In this document: piece by piece, positions 24,529-34,352 of the stretch
How the letters are laid out: the number at the start of each line of letters is the position of its first letter
Numbering within the stretch: position 1 is the stretch's first letter
Assembly (NCBI RefSeq): GCF_032401055.1
Contig: NZ_CP135529.1
Span: 496,001 to 560,000 of the forward strand
DNA from: Tardiphaga sp. 709
GTDB lineage: Bacteria; Pseudomonadota; Alphaproteobacteria; Rhizobiales; Xanthobacteraceae
DNA length: 64,000 nt
Direction of reading: 5' to 3'
Notes under the pieces: model-generated
Told to the model about the DNA's origin: nothing
Databases searched by the model: none
Seen by the model: only the letters and a program-made list of their open reading frames with translations
Translations under genes and position numbers: made by a program

Positions 24529-25749
24529 CTATCGCCGGTTAGCGAGAGGAACCACGTTGTGCAACGTTTCGAGACCGCTTTCAAGGAAGCGGCGAATGCC
24601 GCGGGCAGCCTGGCGAATGCGCTGCTCATTCTCGACCATCGCGATGCGGACGTAACCCTCGCCATGCTCGCCGAAGGCGACGCCGGGAGATACCACCACG
24701 CCGGACTTTTCAACGAGAAGCGTTGCAAACTGCATGCTGCCGACTTCGCGGAATTTCTCCGGGAGCGGCGCCCAGGCGAACATCGATGCCGAGGGCGGCG
24801 GAATGTCCCAACCGGCGCGGCCGAAAGACTCCACCATCGCGTCGCGACGTTTGCGATAGACGTCGCGCATCTCGCGAATGCAGTCATCGGGGCCGTTCAG
24901 CGCCGCAGTGGCCGCAACCTGCACGGGCGTGAAGGCGCCGTAGTCGAGATAGGATTTCACCCGGGTCAGCGCGGCAATGATGCGCTCGTTGCCGACCGCA
25001 AAGCCCATGCGCCAGCCGGCCATCGAGAAGGTCTTCGACATCGAGGTGAACTCGACGGTGACGTCCATCGCGCCCGGTACCTGCAGCACTGAGGGTGGCG
25101 GGTTTTTGTCGTCGAAATAGACCTCGGCATAAGCGAGGTCCGAAAGAATGTAGATCTCATGCTTCTTCGCGAAGGCCACGAGGTCCTTGTAGAAGTCGAG
25201 GCTCGCCACCTGCGCCGTCGGATTCGACGGATAGCAGACAATCAGCGCGATCGGCTTCGGGATCGAATGGATGATGGCGCGCTCGACGGCAGCGAAGAAA
25301 TCCGGCGTCGGCTCCGACGGCACCGAGCGGATCACGCCGCCGGCCATCAGGAAGCCGAAGGCATGGATGGGGTAGCTTGGATTCGGACACAGCACGACGT
25401 CGCCGGGCGCGGTGATCGCCTGGGCGACGTTGGCGAAGCCTTCCTTGGAGCCCAGCGTCGCCACCACCTGGGTGTCGGGATTAAGCTTCACGCCAAAGCG
25501 GCGCTCGTAATAGCCGGCCTGGGCCTTGCGCAGGCCGGTGATACCCTTCGAAGCCGAATAGCGGTCGGTTCGCGGCTTGCCCAGGGTTTCCTTGAGCTTC
25601 TCGATCACATGCGGCGGGGTCGCCAGATCCGGATTGCCCATGCCGAGGTCGATGATATCGGCGCCAGCGTTCCGCGCGGCGGCCTTGGCCCGGTTGACCT
25701 GTTCGAACACATAGGGCGGCAATCGGCGGATGCGGTAGAATTCTTCCAT
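24529..25749 (-). CDS. alaC: Alanine/LL-diaminopimelate-type PLP aminotransferase
   Basis: 406 aa, fold type I. Motifs: IIDLGMGNPDLATPP, YPSNPTAQVA, SDLAYAEVYF and the PLP Lys in SMSKTFSMAGWRMGF. It belongs to the AlaC (glutamate-pyruvate transaminase) subgroup by the FTSMSKTFSMAGWRMGF-type region and gene position upstream of hom. LL-DAP aminotransferase cannot be excluded by sequence reading alone. It is the first gene of the minus-strand block. Confidence 0.85.
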   Translation of the reverse strand: MEEFYRIRRLPPYVFEQVNRAKAAARNAGADIIDLGMGNPDLATPPHVIEKLKETLGKPRTDRYSASKGITGLRKAQAGYYERRFGVKLNPDTQVVATLGSKEGFANVAQAITAPGDVVLCPNPSYPIHAFGFLMAGGVIRSVPSEPTPDFFAAVERAIIHSIPKPIALIVCYPSNPTAQVASLDFYKDLVAFAKKHEIYILSDLAYAEVYFDDKNPPPSVLQVPGAMDVTVEFTSMSKTFSMAGWRMGFAVGNERIIAALTRVKSYLDYGAFTPVQVAATAALNGPDDCIREMRDVYRKRRDAMVESFGRAGWDIPPPSASMFAWAPLPEKFREVGSMQFATLLVEKSGVVVSPGVAFGEHGEGYVRIAMVENEQRIRQAARGIRRFLESGLETLHNVVPLANRR

Positions 25750-25842
25750 GGGATCGGGCTCCAGAACCGCTTCAGCATGCGGTTGAATCGTTTCTTTTTA
25801 TCACGGAAGCCCGGTGACACCAGTCACGACGGGCAGTTTTGA

Positions 25843-26157
25843 CTATTTGGCTGCCGGTTTGGCCGGCAGCACGACGGCCTGGCGATCGCGGGCGGCAGTC
25901 AGTTCGGCCTGCATCTTGGCCTGGTCCGCCGGCGCCATGGCGGTGCCTTCGCGTGTGGTCGGGAGGTCGTGAACCGGCAAATAGGTGCCCACCTCGGCCG
26001 GACGCGCCGGAGCGCCTGCGGGTGTGCCCACCATGGGCATGTCGGCGATGGTCGAGGCGCAGCCGCCAAGAGGCAAGCCAAGGCCCAGCGCCAACAGGGC
26101 GGCGGTTGCCACTGCCCGTGCGCTGCGACCATCGATGAATGTGCCTCTACGCGTCAC
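25843..26157 (-). CDS. Small lipoprotein
   Basis: 104 aa. A hydrophobic leader (AVATAALLALGLGLPLGGC) ends in the lipobox LGGC, so Cys is predicted to be lipidated. The mature part is Pro/Ala-rich with KMQAELTAARDRQAV. It is conserved in type with small lipoproteins upstream of alaC in related genomes. Function is unknown. Confidence 0.7.
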   Translation of the reverse strand: MTRRGTFIDGRSARAVATAALLALGLGLPLGGCASTIADMPMVGTPAGAPARPAEVGTYLPVHDLPTTREGTAMAPADQAKMQAELTAARDRQAVVLPAKPAAK

Positions 26158-26400
26158 ACCACAACCCTACATCGCATTAGAATCGATTTTATCCCTATCG
26201 CAGCGCACCATCCAACCAATCTGGTCACAAACGATTAACGCCGGGAGAACAGGATGTAGGCTTGGATCTTCAATATGACGGAAGCAAGACCTTTGACGCG
26301 GTGCAGCACATCGAATCCTGCGGCAATCCGCGAACTGTGCCATCATCGATTTGCGTGGTGACGTACCGTTGCCCGACTGGAATGAAGCTGTTGTTGCGCC

Positions 26401-28236
26401 ATGACCGAAGTTGCCACCGACGCCAAGGCTGCTGAAAACAAGACCTCGGGCGACAAGACCGATAAGCCGTTCAATCCCGAAGCTTTTGCGCTCAACATAG
26501 CCAAGGCGATGGAGAATGGCGGCAAGGCGCTGGCTGCCTATCTGCAGCCACGCCAGACCGGCGAGACCGTCGACAAGCCGCCAAGCGAGCTGACGGAACT
26601 GATCAAGACCTTCAGCATCGTCGCCAATTACTGGCTGTCCGACGACAAGCGCGCCGCCGAATTGCAGATGAAACTCGGCAAGGCCTATCTCGACCTCTGG
26701 GGCTCGGCGATGCGCCGGATGGTCGGCGAAGCCGGCTTGCCCGCTATCGAGGCACCGCCGCGCGACAAGCGCTTCAGCGATCCCGAGTGGAAATCGAACC
26801 AGTTCTTCGATTTCGTCATGCAGGCCTATCTGCTCACCACCCAATGGGCCCACGACCTCGTCAAGAATGCCGAGGGGCTCGATGCACATACCCGCAAGAA
26901 GGCGGAGTTCTACGTCCAGCAGATCACCAATGCGCTGGCGCCGTCGAACTTCGTGCTGACCAATCCGGAAGTGCTGCGCGAGACCGTGATGTCGAACGGC
27001 AGCAATCTGATGCGCGGCATGACCATGCTTGCCGAGGATATCGAGGCCGGCAAAGGCTCGCTGCGCATTCGCCAGTCCGATCCGAAGAATCTCGAAGTCG
27101 GCGTCAACATGGCGACGACGCCGGGCAAGGTGATCTTCCAGAACGAGGTGATGCAACTGATCCAGTATCAGCCGGCAACCGAGAACGTGCTGCGCACGCC
27201 GCTGCTGATCGTACCGCCTTGGATCAACAAGTTCTACATCCTCGATCTCAAGCCCGAGAAATCCTTCATCAAGTGGGCTGTCGATCAGGGCGTCTCGGTG
27301 TTCGTGATCTCCTGGGTCAACCCCGACAAGCGTCTCGGCGCCAAGACCTTCGACGACTATATGAAGGAAGGCCCGCTGACCGCGATGGACGTGATCGAGC
27401 AGGTCACTGGTGAGATGACGGCTCACACCATCGGCTATTGCGTCGGCGGCACCCTGCTCGCCTCGACGCTGGCCTGGCTCGCCGAGAAGCGCCGCGTCCG
27501 CGTGGCATCGGCAACGTTCCTGGCCGCGCAAGTCGACTTCACCCATGCCGGCGACCTCATGGTGTTCGTCGACGAGGATCAGATCTCGGCGCTGGAAAAG
27601 GACATGCAGGCGGCGGGTGTGCTGGAAGGCAGCAAGATGGCCATGGCCTTCAACATGCTGCGCTCCAACGACCTGATCTGGTCCTACGTGGTCAACAACT
27701 ACCTCAAGGGCAAGCCGCCTTCGGCCTTCGATCTGCTGCACTGGAATTCGGATGCGACGCGGATGCCGGCGGCGAACCACTCGTTCTATCTGCGCAACTG
27801 CTATCTGGAGAACAAGCTCTCGACCGGCAACATGATCCTCGACAACACCCGGCTCGATCTCTCCAAGGTCAAGGTGCCTGTCTACAATCTCGCCACCCGC
27901 GAGGATCACATCGCGCCGGCGCAATCGGTGCTGTACGGCTCGCAATTCTTCGGCGGCCCGGTGAAATACGTGTTGTCCGGCTCCGGCCATATCGCCGGCG
28001 TGGTCAATCCACCGGCCTCCGGCAAGTATCAGTACTGGACCAACGATAACGCCCACGCCACCGATCTTGCCGACTGGATGAAGACCGCGCAGGAACATGC
28101 TGGCTCATGGTGGCCAAACTGGCGGGAGTGGCTCTCCGGCATCGATGGTGAGGAAGTTCCTGCCCGCCATGTCGGCACCGACGCATTCCCTGCGCTGGAA
28201 GACGCCCCCGGCAGTTATGTGCGGGTGCGGGCGTAA
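26401..28236 (+). CDS. phaC: Class I poly(3-hydroxyalkanoate) synthase
   Basis: 611 aa. The lipase-like box is GYCVGG with catalytic Cys at residue 347; downstream are the conserved [10 protein letters not shown] segment and the catalytic His in [13 protein letters not shown]. The N-terminal PhaC_N region ([18 protein letters not shown]) is complete. The enzyme polymerises (R)-3-hydroxyacyl-CoA at the granule surface. No phaA, phaB or phasin gene is adjacent; this is common in the group. Confidence 0.96.
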   Translation: MTEVATDAKAAENKTSGDKTDKPFNPEAFALNIAKAMENGGKALAAYLQPRQTGETVDKPPSELTELIKTFSIVANYWLSDDKRAAELQMKLGKAYLDLWGSAMRRMVGEAGLPAIEAPPRDKRFSDPEWKSNQFFDFVMQAYLLTTQWAHDLVKNAEGLDAHTRKKAEFYVQQITNALAPSNFVLTNPEVLRETVMSNGSNLMRGMTMLAEDIEAGKGSLRIRQSDPKNLEVGVNMATTPGKVIFQNEVMQLIQYQPATENVLRTPLLIVPPWINKFYILDLKPEKSFIKWAVDQGVSVFVISWVNPDKRLGAKTFDDYMKEGPLTAMDVIEQVTGEMTAHTIGYCVGGTLLASTLAWLAEKRRVRVASATFLAAQVDFTHAGDLMVFVDEDQISALEKDMQAAGVLEGSKMAMAFNMLRSNDLIWSYVVNNYLKGKPPSAFDLLHWNSDATRMPAANHSFYLRNCYLENKLSTGNMILDNTRLDLSKVKVPVYNLATREDHIAPAQSVLYGSQFFGGPVKYVLSGSGHIAGVVNPPASGKYQYWTNDNAHATDLADWMKTAQEHAGSWWPNWREWLSGIDGEEVPARHVGTDAFPALEDAPGSYVRVRA

Positions 28237-28383
28237 CGGCCCGCCTCCTCCGCGCTTGCTTGGCGTCGTCACAGCAAACGTCTATGATTTCGGCCAAGAC
28301 GCGTCGCATCCGCTTGCGGCGCGTGTGTTTTGCATGACCATCTCCGCGTTTTCCGCGGGAATTTCGACTGAAAGGATACCCGG

Positions 28384-28785
28384 ATGACGCGCGAATTGTT
28401 CTGGCTGACGCTGACCGTGATTCTCACCGGCCTGCTCTGGGTGCCTTATATGCTGAACCGCATCATGGTCCGCGGTGTCACCGGCGTCATGGCCAATCCG
28501 ACGCGTACCGACAGGCCGCAGGCTGAATGGGCTAACCGGATGATGTTCGCCCATGACAACGCCGTCGAGAATCTCATCATCTTCGCGCCGCTGGTGCTGA
28601 TCCTGAATGCCGCCGATGTCTCGACCCCGACCACTGTTCTGGCCTGCGCGGTCTATTTTTGGTCGCGCGTGGTGCATCTGATCGTCTACACGCTCGGCCT
28701 GCCGATTTTCCGCACGCTGGCCTTCGTGGTCGGCTTTATCGCCCAGGCGGTCCTCGCCATCGCGATCCTGCGGATTCCGTACTAA
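28384..28785 (+). CDS. MAPEG-family membrane protein
   Basis: 133 aa with four membrane helices. The family hallmark is ANRMMFAHDNAVENLIIFAPLVL (Arg and the A-x-x-N-x-x-E-N loop between helices 1 and 2). MAPEG proteins include glutathione-dependent membrane transferases; substrate is unknown. Confidence 0.82.
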   Translation: MTRELFWLTLTVILTGLLWVPYMLNRIMVRGVTGVMANPTRTDRPQAEWANRMMFAHDNAVENLIIFAPLVLILNAADVSTPTTVLACAVYFWSRVVHLIVYTLGLPIFRTLAFVVGFIAQAVLAIAILRIPY

Positions 28786-28812
28786 CGCTTCTTCTCGCCA
28801 GATTGATCTGCA

Positions 28813-29754
28813 ATGAACCACGCTGCCCCAAGTCTCGATCTCGTCGTCAAGGAAATTGCCGACGAGATGGCGCAGCGAACGGACCGCGGCGACGTCGCGA
28901 GCTATATTCCGGAACTGGCGGGTGTCGATCCCAACCAGTTCGGCCTTGTGGTTATCGATGCCGATGGTCGGGTTGCAGCCGGCGGCGACGCCGATGTGCC
29001 GTTCTCGATCCAGAGCATCTCGAAAGTCTTCACGCTTACGCTGGCGCTCGGCATGGTCGGCGACCGGCTCTGGAAACATGTCGGCCGCGAGCCCTCGGGT
29101 AACCCATTCAACTCCATCGTCCAGCTCGAACGGGAGCGCGGCGTGCCGCGTAACCCCTTCATCAATGCCGGCGCCATCGCCGTCACCGATGTCATCCTGT
29201 CCGGCCATCAGCCGCGCGAGGCTATCGGCGAAATCCTGCGCTTCATGCAGTTCCTGGCCGGTGACAGCTCCATCGTCATCGACGAGGCCGTCGCGGCCTC
29301 CGAAAAGCGCACCGGCTTTCGCAACACCGCGCTCGCCAATTACATGAAGTCGTTTGGCGTGGTCGAAAACCCCGTCGACTTCACGCTCGGCGTCTATTTC
29401 CACCACTGCGCGATCGCGATGTCGTGCCGGCAGTTGGCCATGGCGACGCGCTACCTCGCTTATTCGGGCCGCAATCCATCGACCGGGCTCTCGGTGGTGT
29501 CGTCGGAGCGGGCGCGCCGTATCAACGCATTGATGCTGACCTGCGGGCACTATGACGGCTCCGGTGAATTCGCCTATCGTGTAGGCCTGCCCGGCAAGAG
29601 CGGCGTCGGCGGGGGCATTATCGCGGTCGCGCCCGGCAAGGCGTCGATCGCCGTCTGGGCGCCGGGTCTCGACAAGCACGGCAATTCGCATCTCGGCCGC
29701 ATTGCGCTCGAGGCGCTCACGAAACGGCTCGGCTGGTCGATCTTCGGCGTCTGA
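28813..29754 (+). CDS. glsA: Glutaminase
   Basis: 313 aa, serine-dependent beta-lactamase-like fold. Motifs: [10 protein letters not shown] (catalytic S-x-x-K), [22 protein letters not shown] and the C-terminal [15 protein letters not shown]. It hydrolyses glutamine to glutamate and ammonia. It lies 800 bases from glnII, so the region groups glutamine synthesis and breakdown. Confidence 0.95.
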   Translation: MNHAAPSLDLVVKEIADEMAQRTDRGDVASYIPELAGVDPNQFGLVVIDADGRVAAGGDADVPFSIQSISKVFTLTLALGMVGDRLWKHVGREPSGNPFNSIVQLERERGVPRNPFINAGAIAVTDVILSGHQPREAIGEILRFMQFLAGDSSIVIDEAVAASEKRTGFRNTALANYMKSFGVVENPVDFTLGVYFHHCAIAMSCRQLAMATRYLAYSGRNPSTGLSVVSSERARRINALMLTCGHYDGSGEFAYRVGLPGKSGVGGGIIAVAPGKASIAVWAPGLDKHGNSHLGRIALEALTKRLGWSIFGV

Positions 29755-29779
29755 CGCCAACCGGTTTCCGGTCATGAAA

Positions 29780-29809
29780 AAGGGCTGAAACATCGCTGTT
29801 TCAGCCCTT
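29780..29809 (-). terminator. Terminator between glsA and the DUF2735 gene
   Basis: Perfect 13-bp arms AAGGGCTGAAACA (29780-29792) and TGTTTCAGCCCTT (29797-29809) with a 4-base loop. The T run follows on the minus strand (plus-strand AAAA just left of the stem). It therefore terminates the DUF2735 transcript and may work in both directions. Confidence 0.75.
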
Positions 29810-29866
29810 GATCGTCGTCGATAAACCGCGCCTGGGGCGGCGAACCTTGCTTTCGACCAGGCACCG

Positions 29867-30067
29867 TCAATGTTCGTAGGTCCGGTTGGCTTCCTGGATG
29901 GCAGCCTCGTGGTACCAGCTGTCATAGTCGGCCACGGTTTTCACGGTTGAGGCACGCAGGTCCAACGGCTTGCTGAGCCGTCCCCGCGGGCCAACCGATG
30001 CACGTCCACCAACCGGGAATTGGTAGATTTTAGCGGTATGGGGGTGATGCGTTTGAGATGTCGGCAT
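29867..30067 (-). CDS. DUF2735-family small protein
   Basis: 66 aa from ATG 30067, preceded by AGGAAGAGAAG. The motif TAKIYQFPVGGRASVG is characteristic of DUF2735, a Rhizobiales family found next to glnII. It is divergent from glnII across a 503-base gap. The frame stays open upstream but the ribosome site and family N-terminus fix this start. A role in nitrogen control is inferred from the recurring neighbourhood only. Confidence 0.78.
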   Translation of the reverse strand: MPTSQTHHPHTAKIYQFPVGGRASVGPRGRLSKPLDLRASTVKTVADYDSWYHEAAIQEANRTYEH

Positions 30068-30460
30068 CGCTTCTCTTCCTTCCTCTGATCTGTTTTTTCC
30101 TTTCGGATCATCATTGTAACAGAGGCGCCCTTCTTTTGTGCCGACTGCCTCGTAAGAAGCATCCAAATGGCTACAATATGCGCACTCGATGGACATGCGC
30201 TTTGGGCGCGCAGGTTTTGAAGCCGCCTAAGCAGCGTCTGACCTCTCATTTGAGCGTCTGAAAGGCAGAAAAGTTCCGGTCGAAAATAGCCTGCAAGGGA
30301 ATTGGGCAGCCGGTATTTTCGCGCGCGGCCGAATTCTTCTGAAAAATCCACGAATCCGGACCGATTCCCGGCCTCCGACGCCCTCTCCAGACAGCGAATG
30401 ACAGCCCCGTTTGGGGACGCGCCGCACTTTTCGTCACAAAAGCGTTGCACCGCGACAAGT

Positions 30461-30476
30461 TGGCATACTACGTGCT
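30461..30476 (+). promoter_or_regulatory. Sigma-54 (-24/-12) promoter of glnII
   Basis: TGGCATACTACGTGCT has the invariant GG and GC spaced ten bases apart, close to the TGGCAC-N5-TTGC consensus, 95 bases before the glnII start. This matches the known NtrC/RpoN control of glnII in rhizobia. I saw no convincing NtrC box in the remainder of the gap 30068-30460, and no gene there. Confidence 0.8.
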
Positions 30477-30570
30477 TTATATGCAGCGCCGCTGGGGGCG
30501 GATTTTGCGTCCGCCCGCCGGCAAGCTCAGGGCTCACGCCCTACGCATCGCCAACTCATGAGAGACCCGC

Positions 30571-31605
30571 ATGACAAAGTATAAGCTCGAGTATATTTGG
30601 CTCGACGGTTACACGCCGGTTCCGAACCTGCGTGGCAAGACGCAGATCAAGGAATTCGAAGATTTCCCGACCCTCGAACAGCTCCCGCTGTGGGGCTTCG
30701 ACGGTTCGTCGACCATGCAGGCCGAAGGCCACAGCTCCGATTGCGTGCTGAAGCCGGTTGCGATCTATCCGGATGCGGCCCGTGAGAACGGCGCCTTGGT
30801 GATGTGCGAAGTCATGATGCCGGATGGCGTCACCCCGCACTCGACCAACAAGCGCGCCACCATTCTCGACGATGCCGGCGCTTGGTTCGGTTTCGAACAG
30901 GAATACTTCTTCTACGAGAATGGCCGTCCGCTCGGTTTCCCCGAGGATGGCTATCCCGCGCCGCAGGGCCCCTACTACACCGGCGTCGGCTTCAAGAACG
31001 TCGGCTCAATTGCCCGCGAGATCGTCGAAGAACATCTCGACCTCTGCCTCGAAGCCGGCATCAACCACGAAGGCATCAACGCCGAAGTGGCGAAGGGCCA
31101 GTGGGAATTCCAGATCTTCGGCAAGGGCTCCAAGAAGGCCGCTGACGAAATGTGGATCGCGCGTTACCTGCTGCTCCGTCTGACGGAGAAGTACGGCATC
31201 GACATCGAATTCCACTGCAAGCCGCTCGGCGATACCGATTGGAATGGCTCGGGCATGCACGCCAACTTCTCGACCGAATATATGCGTACGGTCGGCGGCA
31301 AGGCTTACTTCGAAGCTTTGATGGCCCAGTTCGACAAGAACCTGATGGACCACATCAACGTCTACGGCCCGGACAACGACAAGCGTCTGACCGGCAAGCA
31401 TGAGACGGCTCCGTGGAACAAGTTCAGCTACGGCATCGCGGACCGCGGCGCCTCGATCCGCGTCCCGCACTCCTTCGTCAAGAATGAGTACAAGGGCTAT
31501 CTGGAAGACCGTCGCCCGAACTCCCAGGGCGACCCCTACCAGATCGCTTCGCAGATCCTGAAGACCATCTCGGAAGTCCCGACCGCCAAGTCGGCTGCCG
31601 CGTAA
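30571..31605 (+). CDS. glnII: Glutamine synthetase type II (GSII, eukaryotic type)
   Basis: 344 aa, the short GSII length. It opens KLEYIWLDGYTPVPNLRGKT and holds PLWGFDGSST, GFEQEYFFY (metal ligands), HCKPLGDTDWNGSGMH and the ADRGASIRVP arginine loop. It makes glutamine from glutamate and ammonia as an octamer or decamer and, unlike GlnA, is not adenylylated. It is transcribed from a sigma-54 promoter and ends at a strong terminator. Confidence 0.97.
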   Translation: MTKYKLEYIWLDGYTPVPNLRGKTQIKEFEDFPTLEQLPLWGFDGSSTMQAEGHSSDCVLKPVAIYPDAARENGALVMCEVMMPDGVTPHSTNKRATILDDAGAWFGFEQEYFFYENGRPLGFPEDGYPAPQGPYYTGVGFKNVGSIAREIVEEHLDLCLEAGINHEGINAEVAKGQWEFQIFGKGSKKAADEMWIARYLLLRLTEKYGIDIEFHCKPLGDTDWNGSGMHANFSTEYMRTVGGKAYFEALMAQFDKNLMDHINVYGPDNDKRLTGKHETAPWNKFSYGIADRGASIRVPHSFVKNEYKGYLEDRRPNSQGDPYQIASQILKTISEVPTAKSAAA

Positions 31606-31630
31606 GCGTCTGACTTCGGATCAAATATGA

Positions 31631-31659
31631 ACGGCCCGAACGCAAGTTCGGGCCGTTTT
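31631..31659 (+). terminator. Rho-independent terminator after glnII
   Basis: Arms ACGGCCCGAAC (31631-31641) and GTTCGGGCCGT (31646-31656) with loop GCAA, followed by TTT, 26 bases past the glnII stop. Confidence 0.9.
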
Positions 31660-31810
31660 GTTTGGCCCCTGCGTCCTTTCGCCGCCTTAGAGGATTGGAC
31701 AAGAGATCGGCAGGATCGGTCTAACGCCGAGCGCGCGACATGCCCCAATGCTTGTCCGCTGTCGCAACATTCGCGACGTTGATGCGGCGAGAAAACTGGG
31801 AGAAGCGATC

Positions 31811-32275
31811 ATGTCATATCGAACGACCGCTTTCGTTGCGGCATTCTCCATGCTGGTATCTACAGCAAGTCTTCGCGCGGAGACGACGGAAGAACGCCTG
31901 CGACGCGGCGACGAGGTTGTTCGATCGCTCAATGCCGGCAGCAGCCCGCCGACCCTCGAAGGCCTGCGCGCCGAATTTCCCTTTCTCGCCGATGCGATCA
32001 CGGGCTACGCACTCGGCGACGTCTGGGCCCGGCCGGTTCTCGACGCGCGCACGCGACAACTCGCAGCCGTCGCCGCTTTCGCGGCGCTGGGGCATCGGCC
32101 GTTCATGAAGATCCATGCGAACTACGCGCTCAACGCCGGCGTGAAAGAGGACGAGCTGAAGGAGATCGTCTATCTGACGACCGTCCATGCGGGTTTCCCG
32201 CGCGCCATTGAGGCGGCGCAGACACTGAGTGAGCTGTTCAAGGAGCGCGCACAAAGGCCGGGATCGGCGAAGTGA
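31811..32275 (+). CDS. Exported carboxymuconolactone decarboxylase-family protein
   Basis: 154 aa from ATG 31811. The signal peptide (TTAFVAAFSMLVSTASLRA) is unusual for this family, which is mostly cytoplasmic. The CMD domain reads LDARTRQLAAVAAFAALGHRPFMKIHANYALNAGVKEDELKEIVYLTT; the two active-site Cys of the AhpD subgroup are absent. A periplasmic lactonase-like or redox-independent role is possible. It ends in a terminator. Confidence 0.78.
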   Translation: MSYRTTAFVAAFSMLVSTASLRAETTEERLRRGDEVVRSLNAGSSPPTLEGLRAEFPFLADAITGYALGDVWARPVLDARTRQLAAVAAFAALGHRPFMKIHANYALNAGVKEDELKEIVYLTTVHAGFPRAIEAAQTLSELFKERAQRPGSAK

Positions 32276-32290
32276 CAAGAGCATAGAAAA

Positions 32291-32319
32291 AAGGCCCGAA
32301 CGCAAATTCGGGCCTTTTC
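32291..32319 (+). terminator. Terminator after the CMD gene
   Basis: Arms AAGGCCCGAA (32291-32300) and TTCGGGCCTT (32307-32316) followed by TT, with A residues upstream, so it is probably bidirectional with argC. The stem sequence nearly repeats that of the glnII terminator 650 bases before. Confidence 0.85.
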
Positions 32320-32378
32320 TGTTGTCTCTCGCTGTCGTCACCCGGCCTGTAATGCGGGCCGAGGTGTATGCGCGCTCT

Positions 32379-33437
32379 TTACGGGAACATCGCCGGCTGA
32401 TCGATGCCCAGCGTCTCGGCAAAGCCAAGCACCAGATTCATGTTCTGCACCGCCTGCCCCGATGCGCCCTTGGTAAGATTGTCGAGCGTCGAGACGATGA
32501 TGGCGCGGCCCGGGATACGGTCAGCGGCAACGCCGATGAAGGTCATGTTGGAGCCGCGCACATGCCGCGAATGCGGCGTCTTGCCGAATGGCAGGATGTG
32601 CACGAACGGCTCCTTCTCATACTGCTTCACCAGCACCTCGTGGAGATCCTGCGCCGTCTTGCCGCGTCGGCCTCGCACATAGATGGTCGAGAGAATGCCG
32701 CGGTTCTGCGGCAAGAGATGTGGCGTGAAGCTGACAACAACCTCCTTGCCGGCAGCCTTCGAGAACTCCTGATCGAGTTCAGCCATATGCCGGTGATGGC
32801 CGACGCCATAGGCGTTGAAGCCTTCGGACACTTCCGAGAACAGCATCTCTTCCTTGGCGGAACGCCCTGCTCCGGTCATGCCGGACTTGGCATCGATCAC
32901 GATCTCATCGGTCTCGATGGCGCGCGCCTTCAAGAGCGGCACCAAAGGCAGGATCGCGCATGATGTGTAGCAGCCGGGATTGGCGATGAGCCGCGCCTTC
33001 TTGATGTCGCGCCGATAGATCTCGACGAGGCCGTAGACGGCTTCCTTCTGCAGCTCCAGCGCATGATGCTCGTGGCCGTACCACTTGGCATAGGCTGCCG
33101 CATCCTCAAGCCGGAAATCGGCAGAGAGATCCACCACCTTGGTCTCGGGCGCCTTGGCCAGAAGATCCTGCAGCACCTTCTGCGTCGTCGCATGCGGCAG
33201 CGCGCAGAACACCAGATCGAGGCCAATGGTCGTCCAGTCGACCGAGTCGATGCTCACAAGCGTCGGCAGCTCATAGGGTGCGAATTGCGGGAACACATCG
33301 CCCATCGCCTGCCCGGCGCGCCGGTCGGCCGTCAGCAGCACGAGCTCGACCTTGGGATGACGCAGCAGCAGTCGCACCAGTTCGGCGCCGGTGTAACCGG
33401 ACGCACCGAGAATGCCGATTTTCTTCTTCGTGCTCAT
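32379..33437 (-). CDS. argC: N-acetyl-gamma-glutamyl-phosphate reductase
   Basis: 352 aa. Nucleotide-binding GILGASGYTGAELVRLLLRHP, catalytic Cys in ANPGCYTSCAILPL, and the HHRHMAELDQE region. It makes N-acetylglutamate semialdehyde in arginine synthesis. Its start overlaps the stop of the upstream PaiB-like gene by four bases, so they are translationally coupled. Confidence 0.95.
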   Translation of the reverse strand: MSTKKKIGILGASGYTGAELVRLLLRHPKVELVLLTADRRAGQAMGDVFPQFAPYELPTLVSIDSVDWTTIGLDLVFCALPHATTQKVLQDLLAKAPETKVVDLSADFRLEDAAAYAKWYGHEHHALELQKEAVYGLVEIYRRDIKKARLIANPGCYTSCAILPLVPLLKARAIETDEIVIDAKSGMTGAGRSAKEEMLFSEVSEGFNAYGVGHHRHMAELDQEFSKAAGKEVVVSFTPHLLPQNRGILSTIYVRGRRGKTAQDLHEVLVKQYEKEPFVHILPFGKTPHSRHVRGSNMTFIGVAADRIPGRAIIVSTLDNLTKGASGQAVQNMNLVLGFAETLGIDQPAMFP

Positions 33438-34120
33438 CCCATAAATCCTTCGGCCTCAGCCATAGCAGTCAATTGTGTCGTCTCTTCCGCAAACAAATGC
33501 GACCGCAATTTGCGCATCGCATTTGAAATCTCGAACGCGGCAGGCTCCGGCCGCAGCGCCAGTGCGCTCATGACAGCCAGATGATCGGCATCTGACTTGT
33601 GCTGGTTGAGCTTGGAGCTACCCTCCACCTCGTCCACTGTCATCACCACACCGACGATCGCCTTCTTCATCGCCTCAAGCCGCCCCGCCGCCATCTTATC
33701 GGAGGTCCATGGCTTCTTCGGCGCCAGCCGTGTTTCGAACCTTGCGCTCAGCGCGTCAAGATGCGGGCCCAGTTCACCACCCGACAGGATGCGCACCGGT
33801 CCGGTGAGATGGACCGCCTGATAGAGCCAGGTCGGCACCTGATCGGGCGATACGTACCAGTCGGCCGACACATAGGCATCGGCGCCCAGGATGGCCATGG
33901 CCCATGGCGTCACGCCGTCTGCGAGCTTGAGCAGCGGATTTTGTCGCACAAGGTGAAAGGCCAGACGCGGCGTGCCGTCATTGCCGTAGTCGAGGCAGAA
34001 AGGCACCGCGGAGGCGATCGGCTTCCTGCCATCGAAGGCGCAGACCGTGCCGAAGCCGCGCGCGTCCGCAAACGCAAGTGCGTCAGTCCGATCGGTCTGA
34101 AATTTGGGCGGCGTATACAT
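33434..34120 (-). CDS. FMN-binding PaiB-family protein
   Basis: 228 aa, start preceded by GGAAGGAG. Family hallmarks: MYTPPKFQ at the N-terminus, RLAFHLVRQNPLLK, GADAYVSADWY and QVPTWLYQAVHLTGPVRI, a split-barrel flavin fold. PaiB was named a negative regulator of sporulation and protease genes in Bacillus, but most members are FMN-binding proteins of unknown role. Coupling to argC by a 4-bp overlap is notable. Confidence 0.85.
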   Translation of the reverse strand: MYTPPKFQTDRTDALAFADARGFGTVCAFDGRKPIASAVPFCLDYGNDGTPRLAFHLVRQNPLLKLADGVTPWAMAILGADAYVSADWYVSPDQVPTWLYQAVHLTGPVRILSGGELGPHLDALSARFETRLAPKKPWTSDKMAAGRLEAMKKAIVGVVMTVDEVEGSSKLNQHKSDADHLAVMSALALRPEPAAFEISNAMRKLRSHLFAEETTQLTAMAEAEGFMG

Positions 34121-34352
34121 GACGGGCTCCTTCCTGAGTGAGGGCCGCCGGATGGGTCGCGCTGCTGTTTGGGAGAAAGACTGCCGCGGACCATATCCGG
34201 CGGCAGTGAGAGATCGAAACGCTTATGCGCGCATATCTCCACCTGCCGCGATAATGCGGCGGCGGCGGGCGATGATGCTGGTCGCAAGGTTGATCATGGG
34301 CGCGGTCATAGGGCCGCGCCCGCGATCCGTCAAGATCACCAGAGCACAGACC

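Noticed and set aside
26167-28098. 643-codon frame antisense to phaC
   Set aside because: High-G+C antisense shadow; phaC has all family motifs on the plus strand.
28282-29925. 547-codon frame antisense to MAPEG and glsA genes
   Set aside because: Composition rich in Arg, His, Asp and Gly, typical of a shadow; plus-strand genes are clear.
29941-30537. 198-codon minus-strand frame over the glnII regulatory gap
   Set aside because: No ribosome site or motif; the DUF2735 frame and sigma-54 promoter explain this region better.
34223-34309. 28-codon minus-strand peptide rich in Arg between the PaiB-like and MBL genes
   Set aside because: No clear ribosome site or conservation evidence; left as non-coding.
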